The position numbers and the translations under genes were made by a program. Source: Dipteris shenzhenensis (taxonomy: Eukaryota; Polypodiophyta; Polypodiopsida; Gleicheniales). From it: a stretch of 64,000 nucleotides of DNA. The notes below the pieces were generated by a model that was not told where the DNA came from, searched no databases, and saw nothing but the letters and a program-made list of their open reading frames with translations. The first letter of the stretch is position 1; every line of letters starts with the position of its first letter. Shown piece after piece: positions 48,501 through 58,201 of this stretch. The stretch lies in the NCBI GenBank assembly GCA_047967505.1, contig CM106539.1; one strand, given 5' to 3'.

Positions 48501-49598
48501 GGTCTTAAGCAAGCACCTAGAGAATGGTATCAGAAGTTTGATGCTTTCATTCGGTCCCAGGGTTTTAGAAGGAGTGAAATTGATCACTGCCTCTACACTA
48601 AAAGGGCTAAGGATAGTAGCCTGATAATCCTGGCACTATATGTGGATGATATGCTATTGGCTAGCAAGAATACTTATGAGCTAGATGCATTAAAAGCCAA
48701 GTTGCATGAGGCCTTTGATATGAAGGACTTGGGATTTGCAGGTCATATTCTTGGTATGCGCATCACGCGTGATCGGAGTAGGAAACTCCTTTGGCTTTCA
48801 CAAAAAGAGTATGTTACAAAAGTATTACAGCGTTTCAATATGGAGGGGGGGAAGGCAGTGAGTACTCCATTGCCTCCATATGTGAAACTGAGTCATACAG
48901 ATAGTCCCAAATCAGATGAGGAAAGGGCCATGATGGCCAAGGTTCCTTATGCATCAGCAGTTGGGAGTCTTATGTATGCTATGATAGCTACTAGACCAGA
49001 CATTGCATTTGCAGTGGGAGTTGTTAGCCCGTATATGGCTAATCTAGGAAAGAGGCATTGGGAGGCAGTTAAGTGCATCATGAGGTACATGAAGGGTACC
49101 AAGGAGATGTGCATTTGCTTTGGTAAAGGAGACATGCGTGTACTTGGGTACACAGATTCAGACTATGCAGGGCATGTGGATAGTAGGAGATCCACTTCTG
49201 GTTATGTGTTCACCTTTGCAGGTGGTGCAGTGTCGTGGATGTCTCGTGCACAGAAGTGCATGGCTTTGTCTACCACAGAGGCTGAGTATGTTGCAGCCAC
49301 AGAGGGTTGCAAGGAGGCTATATGGCTTGATCGGCTAGTGGGAGATTTGGGGATTCATACAGGTGTACCGACATTGCATAGTGATTCCATGAGTGCTATT
49401 CAGCTAGCACGGAATCCAGTCTTTCATGCAAAGACCAAACACATTGAGGTCAGGTATCATTTCATCAGGGAGGTACTTGAGGACAAGCGCATAGAGCTTG
49501 TCAAGGTTCATACAGATGATAACCCTGCAGATATGCTGACGAAGAGTCTGCCTAGTCAGCGGCTTGAGTATTGTCGTGTATTGATGGGCATTGGATAG
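45534..49598 (+). CDS. Copia Gag-Pol polyprotein, 1,354 residues
   Basis: One open frame encodes all proteins for retrotransposition. Gag comes first (residues ~1-230), with zinc knuckle CYHCGKKGHMKKDC near 235-248. The protease active site is DSGA at 321. The integrase zinc region is WHCRLGHM to CEHCLYGK, and the catalytic triad is D511, D574 (TDNGGEY) and E610, with 35 residues between the last two. The RT has DVKTAFLHGDL and YVDD at 1036-1039. RNase H has TDSD at 1207, STTEAEY and KTKHIEVRYHFIRE. I chose ATG 45534 (MASSSMPEKE) over the in-frame ATG at 45510 because gag similarity starts there. Integrase reads EQNPVAEK where QNGV is usual. Residue 1166 is Pro in VSPYMA where A has Arg (VSRYMA, the common form), so full activity is uncertain. 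Confidence 0.95.
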   Translation: MASSSMPEKEFFSIKKFDGTNFSLWKEQIRDVLIQKKLIKPLAGIEAKPANMSEDDWNELDALAKSTIRLHLAESVYFTVVNEQTTEDLWKKLCATYEKETASNKVYLMKRLFELQMKEGVSIASHLNEFNIIFSQLQAQKMNFDAETKAIFLLCSLPSSWDTFRTAVSNSAPGGVLKFDDVVGSLLAEEIRRKSMDGNKQDAALNVQRGRSQFRGKSQERGKSRSKSRAWNIECYHCGKKGHMKKDCYKLKREQKDKQKNANWGANQKEESPREDKGKVKIEEINAVTHDSDNDVLFMSSLSTELLTTSDDAYSQDWILDSGASFHVTPHREWFSTYDSGKTGCVHLGNDYACDIVGAGDIKFSFANGSAFVLKHVRHVPKLTKSLISVGQLDDAGFHTTFGFQSWKIQKGSMLLARGAKCGTLYPLHVSGVFDHVVAITEQPSTSLWHCRLGHMSQNGMKLLCRLGYVPHLSFSYFEFCEHCLYGKQTKSAHKRRGKKEFEMLDLVHSDVCGPMPTRSLGGAEYYVTFIDDATRKVWAYAIARKSDVFQVFQKWLALVENQSARTLKCLRTDNGGEYLSHDFQHFCDTRGIKRELTSPRTLEQNPVAEKMNRTIQERLQCMLSNASLSGGFWAEAMKTAVHVINRSPSKSLDGGIPEEAWSGKKPSYSHLRIFGCEAYAHVPKELRKKLDPKSRKCIFLGYGESGEMVYRLWDPEAKKIIRSHDVVFNEKKMHKAPMRDVEMRRITFQDVNPPTYVDRQQAVHAPNVQEMVPPSTPTGIQSRVDDGSSIGGNDEPNVADMQVGQQAEMPLRRSSRVSRPPDRFVPGVDYVMLTDCGEPSCYREAMMREDQRKWEYAMQSEMSSLMKNKTWDLVSLPHGKKALPCKWVYKMKVTGDDVPRYKARLVAKGFKQEKGVDFDEIFSPVVKMTTLRCMLGLVVVEDMELMQMDVKTAFLHGDLHEDIYMVQPEGFEEKGKEHLVCKLKKSLYGLKQAPREWYQKFDAFIRSQGFRRSEIDHCLYTKRAKDSSLIILALYVDDMLLASKNTYELDALKAKLHEAFDMKDLGFAGHILGMRITRDRSRKLLWLSQKEYVTKVLQRFNMEGGKAVSTPLPPYVKLSHTDSPKSDEERAMMAKVPYASAVGSLMYAMIATRPDIAFAVGVVSPYMANLGKRHWEAVKCIMRYMKGTKEMCICFGKGDMRVLGYTDSDYAGHVDSRRSTSGYVFTFAGGAVSWMSRAQKCMALSTTEAEYVAATEGCKEAIWLDRLVGDLGIHTGVPTLHSDSMSAIQLARNPVFHAKTKHIEVRYHFIREVLEDKRIELVKVHTDDNPADMLTKSLPSQRLEYCRVLMGIG

Positions 49599-49646
49599 TA
49601 TGCTCACTGGTGGGGGTTGTTCTCCCTTAAAGGCACATTGTCCTTT

Positions 49647-49657
49647 AAGTGGGAGGT
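49647..49657 (+). other. Polypurine tract of element B
   Basis: AAGTGGGAGGT lies directly before the 3' LTR. It overlaps the end of an 8-bp perfect stem (49626-49633 with 49642-49649). Confidence 0.8.
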
Positions 49658-49828
49658 TGTGGGGGTTAAAGGTCACTGTGCCTTAACCCCAGTTATGTAC
49701 AATACTCAAACACATATATAAATGAATGAAAAAGAAGATTAGGGTGGTTCTGCACCCATCAAAAATTGTGTGGCTCTTTGTCTCTCTCCCTCCTTCTTCC
49801 GTTCTTGCTTCCGTTGAGAGCACTCTCA
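49658..49828 (+). repeat. 3' LTR of element B
   Basis: Length is 171 bp, differing from 43923-44093 at four positions. Confidence 0.95.
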
Positions 49829-49985
49829 GAACAAGTGGAGTAATGCCTCTTGATCCACAGAAGAAACGTTTGCTTGCATAAAAAATGTTGAAATCTGTGT
49901 GCCTTTAGGTTGAGCCAAAATGTACCCAATTGCCATTCTTGATGCATCGATATGCACATGGAAAATTTAATTCCAATTTGGCTTT
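49829..49985 (-). pseudogene. Ty3/Gypsy remnant H, RNase H part 1
   Basis: On the minus strand it reads FHVHIDASRMAIGYILAQP, then VSSVDQEALLHLFK into the element B boundary. The HIDAS...AIG.ILAQ pattern is the start of the Gypsy RNase H domain. With 43780-43922 it shows the pre-insertion order. Confidence 0.65.
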
Positions 49986-50594
49986 TAGAATATTGATGCC
50001 TTTACTACCATTACTTGCTGTTTTTGAAAGCTTTGGGTCATTTGTTGTTCTATTCAAACTTCTACCGTTTCTTGTAGAATTTTCAAATCTTAAGACTAAT
50101 AGGCTTCATTGTAAATAGACAACTTTACATGTTACATGGATGCACATTGCAAAGATAATAAACAAGTTTTTTGCTTACAGCTTATCATTTCATTGATGCA
50201 TGATTGTAAACTCTACAAGCAAGCATCATTCTAGAGAAGTTATCACTTTATAGTCCCTTAGGGAGAATAACACTAGAGCCATTCTCCATAATCCCATGGG
50301 AAGGATGGTACTAGAGCCATTGAAGCTCTATAAGGAGCCATTCTTTCCAAGGGGTTATGGAAAATGTAGCATACACTTGACCATGTGTACATATTCAACT
50401 AAACATCATACACAATTATTATGCAATTGGCAAGAAAGTAATGATTTACATTAGTAAAGAATGTATAAAGAAGTACAATGTCTCTAATCAAACTCATAGT
50501 CTAAAAATAGCTCCTCTCATACACATATATCATCTATGCTTTCAACACATATGTGCCCATATTTTGCAATGTCTATTTTTTGCATGGAGATAGA
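49986..50594. other. Unassigned DNA with outlying palindrome-family repeats
   Basis: Around 50,270-50,350 there are copies of TACTAGAGCCATT and GGAGCCATTCT. They resemble the palindromic array at 52.7-54.5 kb. Confidence 0.4.
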
Positions 50595-50980
50595 CTAAGG
50601 TGGTAAATCAGAGGGAAATACATAACAAACATTTGGCTTTGAATTTGTATTTCTATTTCTATTCATAATCCTTGTGACATTGCCACACCAAACATCACCA
50701 ACAATATGCACCATATCCTTTAAAGAGATGTTAGGGTCCTCTTGGATGGAATTCTTCTTTAGCCTTGGATGAAATCTATTCGATTCTCTCCATTTTCTAT
50801 ATGAGTACTTGTCACCTCCATAATTGAGAATAGTAGTTCTTTCTTGGGAATCATGCACAACTAAGCCTAGGCGAGCTCCTATAATGGTTGACTCATGCAC
50901 CTCAAAAGTGACACATTTAACTCCTAGTGTATCACTAGTTCTTTACCTTGAATCATCCACGGTGTATCATCCCACCCATC
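50595..50980 (-). CDS. Hypothetical open frame, not recognised
   Basis: A minus-strand frame of 101 codons from an internal ATG at 50900 extends upstream in phase (SDTLGVKCVTFEVHESTI) to about 50950-50980. It is polar (KYSYRKWRESNRFHPRLKKN) and ends at TGA/TAA-rich DNA. A different phase is open at 50924-51205. No domain, intron signal or homologous neighbour supports a gene; a decayed host exon or element is possible. Confidence 0.25.
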
Positions 50981-51205
50981 GTCTCCTTGAACAATGCATT
51001 GTACAATCAATTGTTGAAGATCGACATGAAGATCAAGAAAGAGATCTCGCCAATTGGTAGCCGTAATGAGCGGAGGACCAAACACCAAATCCTTGAACTC
51101 ATCGAGAAGTGACATAAATATACCCTCCTTGTGTGGCATGCATCCAAGGAATGAACTTGAGAAAGTTCGTAATCTACGATCTAGTATGAGATATGAATAG
51201 AGCAC

Positions 51206-52700
51206 ATGAAATGAAGTACTTTTGCTTTTTACAACAAGAGGAAACTCCCTACGGTTAGAGAGTTACAGTTCATGAGATTTCACCATATAAGCAATATCAT
51301 TACACTTTCATCACTTCCTATTTGTTGGCCCATTGGTAAGTCTTCCTTTTGTGAATGGGGAGGTCTTGGGTTTAATTCCCACTCCTTAATAAAAAGAGAT
51401 GAGAGGAGAGGAGAAAAGAGAAGGAGAAGAAGATAGGGGGGGCATGAGGTCTATTGCAGATGCGTAGGAGTATTTTGCATGGCACCGCACAGGAGATGCG
51501 CAGGAGCGGTTTTGCAGGCGCGGTTGACCAAAAGACGTGTGGTGCCACACAGAAGACATGCATGAACCCAGAAGATGCACAGGAACCGTAGGCTAAAGGT
51601 GCAAAAACTGAGAAGTTCTACAGCCATAGAGATGGAGAACTATGAGTAGAAGACATGTAGATTGGAGGCACAGAAGCAGAGAACTGCACACGAAAGGTGC
51701 TACAGAACTACATCCAGCCATAGGAGTAACAAATTTTATGCCACTAGCCATGGAGATTTCGATCCCAGTAGCCACACCAATTCTATTAACTAGAAAAGAA
51801 TTCGAGGCATGATGCTAGATGCGAGGCATGGCAACACTCGAGGGCCATAGAAGAAAAGGGAACGTGAGAGAAGAAGCATTAACATAGGTGGGGAAAAAGC
51901 ACTTCCTTCATTCAAATAGGAAACTTTGGTGTTCCAAGTCAACCACATTCCACTATGTATCTACTCATGCATGATTTAAAAGTATATCTAAAACAAGCTG
52001 AATTAGCTCCAAAAACCAAAGTAATGTACTTTCGCAATTATAATCACGTGAGATAAAATCAAAGTATTTGTGCCTTCAATGGAAAACCATATGTGTTTTG
52101 TAGTTGCTTTACATAGGCCTTAGCGATGTGTTTCTTGATATAGCAACATTTGTAGCCTAATTCTACAACCAAATGAGAAGCTTGCATACAATTCATACTA
52201 GAGATGGATGGAGCATCCTCATTTGTGATTGATTCACTTGGGGCAATTGTTGCCACCACCATGACCTAGCCTCTGGGGTGCACCCTCTAATTCTATCTTA
52301 CTACCTATAGCCCTCTCTCTTAATTGGATTGCAAGAGGAAGCTTTTCCCATTTTGTATTCCGTTCTTGACCATTGATTATTTTTCTCACTCCATTCATCG
52401 AGAACTACTTGGATGATGTTGAAAACTTCATGTCAATTTTTACTAAGGGTTTAAATATTGCCTCAACACCATCCTTGTCGAAAAATGCCAGACATACTAA
52501 GCTTTGCTATATTGCCTCAACACCATCATTTTTTGTGGTGTGTTATCTTTTACACTTGATGTCTCCAGCTCCTTTCATGCATCATTGATTCTTGTTAAGT
52601 GGAATGTCAAAAAAATTTCTCCCAAAGTCACTTTCTTGAAACAACTGCTAGCATGTGCTATTAGCATAGCTATTTAAATCACTTTATGTGTATTTTTCAC
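51206..52700. other. Unassigned DNA
   Basis: A purine-rich tract lies at about 51395-51450, followed by short GCGCAGGAG-type repetitions to 51600. TTGCCTCAACACCATC is doubled near 52459 and 52512. No gene is recognised. Confidence 0.4.
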
Positions 52701-54470
52701 AAACCATCGTCAACCCACATGGAGTTGTGAAGAATGGAATTGATGCATGAGTGAGAATGGTAGTAGTGCCATTCTCCCCCAACTATCATAAGAATGATAT
52801 ATAGGATCCTTAGTTTTGTAATTATTAGATTTGGTAGTTGTTCCACTTTCCCCCATAAGGTTATGGATAACAATCCTTATTGCCATCCCCATAACCCCAT
52901 GGGGAAAAATGGGCTAGTGGAGAATGCTGCAAGTGCCATTCCCTACCATGTATGAGGGAGGATGGTATTCATTTCGTTCCCTCCCCATGGGTTTATGGAG
53001 AATGGTCATAGTGCCATTTCCCCCTTGTGGACTACGGTGGCCAGTGGAAGTAGTGGCATTCTTTCTAACCCCTTGGCGGAGAGTGCCATTCCTCCCCTTG
53101 GGGTTATTGAAAAAGTTCCTAGTGTCATTCCTAGGGGTATGGGAAAGGAAATATTGATATTCGCTATAACCACATTTGGTGGAGAGTAGTACCACCAATG
53201 ACATTCTCCATGATTGCATGGAGAGGATGATACTATGCCCTTATTATAGTGACACTATGGTAGTGGCAATAGCGTCATTCTTCCTATGAGGCTGTGGCGA
53301 ATGGAACTAGTGGCATTCTCCTTTTGAGGTTATGGAGAATGGCAGTAGTGCCATTCTATATCACCTCATAGAGAGAATGGCACTTGTGCATTCTCCATAT
53401 CACAAGGGGCCCTATGAAGCACTTTAACACACTCTTTGGAAGACTAGTTCTAACAATACGTTACAAAACTCCTTAAAATAGTTGGCACTAGCCATGACAA
53501 AGTCAAGAAAACTTCACAAAATAGATAAAACAAAATATAGATTCCTTTGAATAGTGTCATTCTCCCTATGAGCTTTTGGGGATCGGCACTACTGCTATTC
53601 TCCTTATTAGGTTATGAAGAATGGCAATAGTGCCATTCTCTAGAACCTCGTAGAGAGAATATCACTAGTGCCATTCTCTATAATCTCATATGAGGCTGTG
53701 GAGAATGGCACTAGTGTCATTCTCCCTATGAGGTTGTTGAGAATGGCACTAGTACCATTCTCATAATCTCGTAGAGATTATGGAAATACTACCATTCTCC
53801 ATCATCTCATAGAGAGAATAGCACTAGTTCCAGTCTCTGTAACCCTACTAGGATATGCAAAGGGAAACAGTGGCATTGTCCCTATGAGGCTGTGGAAAAT
53901 TGCACCAATAGCCTTCTCCCTACAAGGTTCTGAAGAATGGCACCAGAGTTGATTCTCCAAATGAGGTTATGGAGAATTGTAGTAGTGCCATTCTCTATCA
54001 TCTCATAGACAGAATGGCACTCGTGCAACTCTCAACAACCTCATATGAAGTTGTGGAGGATGGCACTAGTGCCATTCTCCCTATGGGATTTTAGGAGATG
54101 GCACTAGTGCCATTCTCCATAACCTCATATGAGGTTGTGGAGAATGGTAATAGTACCATGCTTCCTATTGGCTTTTTGGGCGTGGCACTAGTTGCCATTT
54201 TCCATAACCTCATATAAGGTTATGGAGAATGGTAGTAGTGCCATCTCAGTGCCATTCTCTATTTCCTTGTATCCACAACCTTATATGAGGTTATGGAGAA
54301 AGGCACTAGTGCCATTCTCCCTATGGGCTTTTGGGGAATGGCATTATTAACATTATCCCTATCAAGCTATGGAGAATGCCAATAGTGGCATTCTCTATAG
54401 CCTCATAGGGGAGAATGGAACTAGTGCCAATCCTCATATCCCAAAGGATCTATATAAAACACTTAATCCC
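52701..54470. repeat. Array of interleaved palindromes (CACTAGTG / CATATG centres)
   Basis: Around two dozen degenerate units share arms GGAGAATGG and CCATTCTCC. Two palindromic centres alternate: GGCACTAGTGCC, giving up to a 24-bp palindrome, and ATAACCTCATATGAGGTTAT, giving a 38-bp palindrome once the arms are added. The best 38-bp copies are 53671-53708, 54110-54147 and 54195-54232. Centres are spaced about 40-60 bp. I see no coding potential; plus and minus strands look alike because the units are self-complementary. Confidence 0.85.
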
Positions 54471-55497
54471 ATGCTTGGGAAGACCAATTATACACCACAT
54501 TTTAAATCTCTTTAATATAGTCAGAGGACGATAAAAGTGAATGTAGTATTATAGAAAATAGAGTTACAATTGCAAAGCAAGCAATGACTAGCTACAAGCC
54601 ACCCTCCCAATCTACAATTGGCATAATTTGTGGGATCTTTTCAAGTTCATGTTGAGATATAGGAGGAAAGGTCCCAATGGGCTCACCCTCTACACCTAGA
54701 TCAAGACTCTTTAACAAAACCCTATGTAGTGTCAAGCACACACAAGCTAATTGGAAGTGGATCCTTGAAGTGTCATGCTAGAAATTTGTCATGTTCCATG
54801 TCCATATGTACCAAATAGATTTTCCATGGAAAATAAGAATTTGGAGGTGCCTTATCTAAGATTTATTATCCATGCAACATACTTGATTGCAGCTTGTGGG
54901 GGATGCTAGGTCTTGCCCTACCAACTGTGGCTTTTCTTTAAGCAAGGTCTCACAGCGTCCATGCACATTGATGCTCTTTTACACCAATGTTGAAATAGCT
55001 TGCAAGGTCATCCCAATGATGGAACATTCTTGATGGGTGTTATAAGTTGAACACTTTAACGAGCTCTTCTTTGAGTACTTTTTCCTACTTTATGCCCATT
55101 TCTCATCGAGACATGTTAGTGATGTCCTTGTCTTGCCTAGATTTAAAATAGAACAATATCAACAGACTTAATATCCTCTTAGATAATTCGGACACTATCG
55201 TCATCCAACCTCAATAGACATCTTAAATATGTAATGGGGTTAGTTGATGACCTTCAAGTCTAACTTCCTTCATTGTTGTCAAAATCCCAATCCAACTTTC
55301 ATAGATGTCATCCTCATAAGGTACCATATGTGTGTCATATGTTGCAGATTTGGAGACCATATATACATTTGCAATTGACATGATAATTTTAGAAAAAACC
55401 AAAAGCATATTAGATTAAAAACAACAAAAAGACAGTTGTAAGCACATATTGTAATAAAGACATGTAATAGCTAAGTTTAAATCCATTCCCTTCAAGC

Positions 55498-55690
55498 AGC
55501 TATGGAGAATGGCACTAGTGCCATTCTTTGTAGAGTATAGAGTAAGAATGGCACTCGTGCATTCTTACTCTATACTCTATGAAGAATGGCACTACTGCCA
55601 TTATTCTACAAGGGATGACACTTTGATCATTCTCCTTAGAGAGAATGATCAAAGAACAAAATGGCAAGAATGATCCATCTGTCATCCCTT
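55498..55690. repeat. Fold-back cluster of perfect inverted repeats
   Basis: Four inverted repeats lie within 200 bp. A perfect 22-bp palindrome sits at 55506-55527, centred on CACTAGTG. A 20-bp perfect stem (55531-55550 with 55560-55579) has a 9-nt loop. A 14-bp perfect stem (55621-55634 with 55641-55654) has a 6-nt loop. An outer 10-bp stem (AAGGGATGAC at 55610-55619 with 55681-55690) encloses the last. The first belongs to the 52.7-kb array family. Confidence 0.88.
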
Positions 55691-57189
55691 GCAAAAGAAT
55701 GTCTCCATACAAAGCAAGAAAGTGCACTCTAAATGGAACATTGAAAACATAATTGATTTTTTCAATATAACAATAGAAGGTTGAATGAATACCCCACATC
55801 CCAATTTTGGTGATCTTTGTGAACTTTCACAAGGCCTTGAATTGGCTTCTTTGGTTGTCCAAAAGCAATCCATTATGCCTTGAGATGTTGCAAGATATCA
55901 ATATATGGGTGATTATATAATATTGTTAAGGCTGAACAAAGCACCTTAAAAATGAAGATGAAGAGAGAGAGAGATACATCCATGTTGCAAGAAATAAGCA
56001 AGTTGAAAACATAATTCGTTCCATTCTACCATATCAACATATGTGCCATCCAAGAATGAAAAGATACAAGATGAAAAGGTAGGTGAGGGAGTTGGGAACT
56101 GTGAAGGTCCACACCCCTTCACATCTCATTTGTGAATAGACTTTAAGGTTGAGCACTCTCAACCTTAGACTAAGTGCACATTATTTATGCTCAGTTATCA
56201 CTGGCACACCCAGTGGTGGATAGGAATTTTGAAAAAAAATCCTTATCTAAATCCACCAAAACGTTTCTAGGTTCAATATGATGGAAGTTAGTAGACTCTT
56301 TTCATGATGTAAAGATCACATCAATCTAAGACTATGTTAGAACATAGAGTGAAGAGCCTGGTGCAATACCAAGGTCCAAACTACTCCCAGACATAGCTGT
56401 CTACTACTAATCTCCAAAAGAGAGAAATTATTATGTGATAAAGAAAACTAACCTATAGTGCATATCATCATTATTTGAGTGTGAATATACAATTCTACCA
56501 TTTTATGGCAACATGCTAGAACCCATAAAATATAATATCGGCCATTCAAGATCATATAAAATGAAAATGTAAAAGCATGTATGGCAATTATGTCCACATT
56601 CCACAAGCACCCAAATGGACATAACATAGGCATCAGATCGCCCATTTCAAGTGTATATAGATCGATGAGGATTACCAAAAAGCGAGCAGAAATAACCGAG
56701 CAAAGTAATTGAACCGAGCAATGAAAAACGAGCAAACCATCCATTATATGAGACATTATCAATTCATAAATTTAATTGAAGCTCAATCAATATAACCAAA
56801 GTCTAACTTTCCTCCTCCTTTGCTCAAACATATAAAATCTTTATTGAAAGTTGTTGGCGCCTCTCTTGCCTCCTGGCCTCCTATTGCCTATTGTAGCTAC
56901 CTTTCTTTATTACCTCTTGCCTCTAGGAGTGGAATCTCTATTTCTTTACACCTATTCCTCATTTAGAACAAATGGTAGCGGCACCAAAAGACCTCAATTC
57001 TTTATGTTTTTCTCATAACCTCTTCTCTTTTTACCCCACTTTGCATGACTCTGAAAATACATTTTTCCTTTGCCTTTTGCATCATAAATAAAATTGAAAA
57101 CTAGAGGGAATTATTTTGTATTATTTTAAGGATATCCAATTTTTTAAAAATTTACTTATAATCCATAGTCATGTACACCTTATCCTCTA
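55691..57189. other. Unassigned DNA
   Basis: A minus-strand frame at 56448-56762 (104 codons, hydrophobic) has no recognised domain. Nothing else is identified. Confidence 0.35.
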
Positions 57190-57660
57190 CACCACTTCAA
57201 GGTCAAATTTCAACATGGAACTTGATGGGTGGTAGAGATAGCATATTAATCTGTTGTGCAAAGATGGTCCTAGAAGGCTCGAAATCTCTGCTTACAGAGG
57301 CCATAACTCTTGCTACAGACCTCCGATCGAGATGATTAAAAAACCAAAATTGTTGTAATCAAGCTCATCTACGCCATTAGAATTTCATATTTTAACATTA
57401 AGCTTGAGGGTTGGTAGAGACCGCGTATTAATATGCGGTGCAGAATGGTCCTAGAAGGCCTAAAATCTCGCTTGTAGTGGCCATAACTTTTTCTACAGAC
57501 CTCTGATTGAGATGATGTAAGAACCAAAATTGTAGTACTCAAGCTCATCTACACTATTCCAAGGTCATATCCATATCTCATCATAAATATTGAGGGGTGG
57601 TAGAGACCAAGTATTAATATGTAGTGCAAAATGGCCCCAAAATACATGGAATCTCCGTTT
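57190..57660. repeat. Tandem repeat, ~180-186-bp unit, about 2.6 copies
   Basis: GGTAGAGA occurs at 57231, 57413 and 57599, and AAGCTCATCTACRCYATT at 57361 and 57541. Each unit carries GGCCATAACTYTTKCTACAG and a CCGATCGAGATGAT-like stretch. The sequence is unrelated to the ~180-bp array at 1.3-3.1 kb. Confidence 0.85.
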
Positions 57661-58026
57661 GCATGCAATTATTGGAGTGGATCATTGTGTGTTGTTCTAG
57701 ATAAAATTCTACATGGTTACCTAAATAAGAAGGAGAAGATATGTTGTTTAGAAAGATCCTTTGAATCATAGTGCACGATGCAAGAGATCAAATATACTTG
57801 GTTTTATGATGCATTTAGGCCATACACCTCCAATATTTACTGTATATATTGAACTTATCTTTGAGAACCTAAATATACAACAAATGAGTAACTAGTGGAC
57901 TCATTATCAGGCTTGAGGTATAGAAGGAACCTAGAGCATCATCCATCATGCATTTTCAATAAAAAGCAAGGGATCCACTAGTTTCATTGAATGTAATTTG
58001 ATCCTTTTGTATCCTCTAGGTGGCCT
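57661..58026. other. Unassigned DNA
   Basis: No gene or repeat is recognised. Confidence 0.4.
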
Positions 58027-58201
58027 ATGAATGGAGATGGGATGTGTTATTGCACCTCTCATCATAGAATTCTTGACAAATGGGCATGCATGCTTCTCTT
58101 TTGATAATAATACTATGAATGGAGATGGGATGTGGTATTGTACCTCTCATCAGAAAATGCTTGACAAATGGGATGCATGCTTCTCTTTTGATAATAATAC
58201 T
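58027..58201. repeat. Tandem duplication, 88-bp unit, two copies
   Basis: ATGAATGGAGATGGGATGTG begins at 58027 and 58115. Both copies end TTTTGATAATAATACT. Confidence 0.92.

Larger units (their letters stand above)
43923..49828 (+). mobile_element. Copia LTR retrotransposon B, full length, open frame
   Basis: This is the sister copy of element A: 171-bp LTRs, the same primer site, leader, gag-pol frame and polypurine tract. A perfect 5-bp target duplication GAACA flanks it (43918-43922 and 49829-49833). The LTRs differ at 4 of 171 positions by my count. It inserted into Gypsy remnant H. The coding frame is uninterrupted, so it is the best candidate in the window for a recently active element. 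Confidence 0.97.

Noticed and set aside
52701-54470. Regularly spaced palindromic repeats that superficially recall a CRISPR array.
   Set aside because: Repeats are degenerate, self-complementary and variable in spacing, spacers are related to each other, no cas genes exist, and the DNA is clearly plant nuclear.
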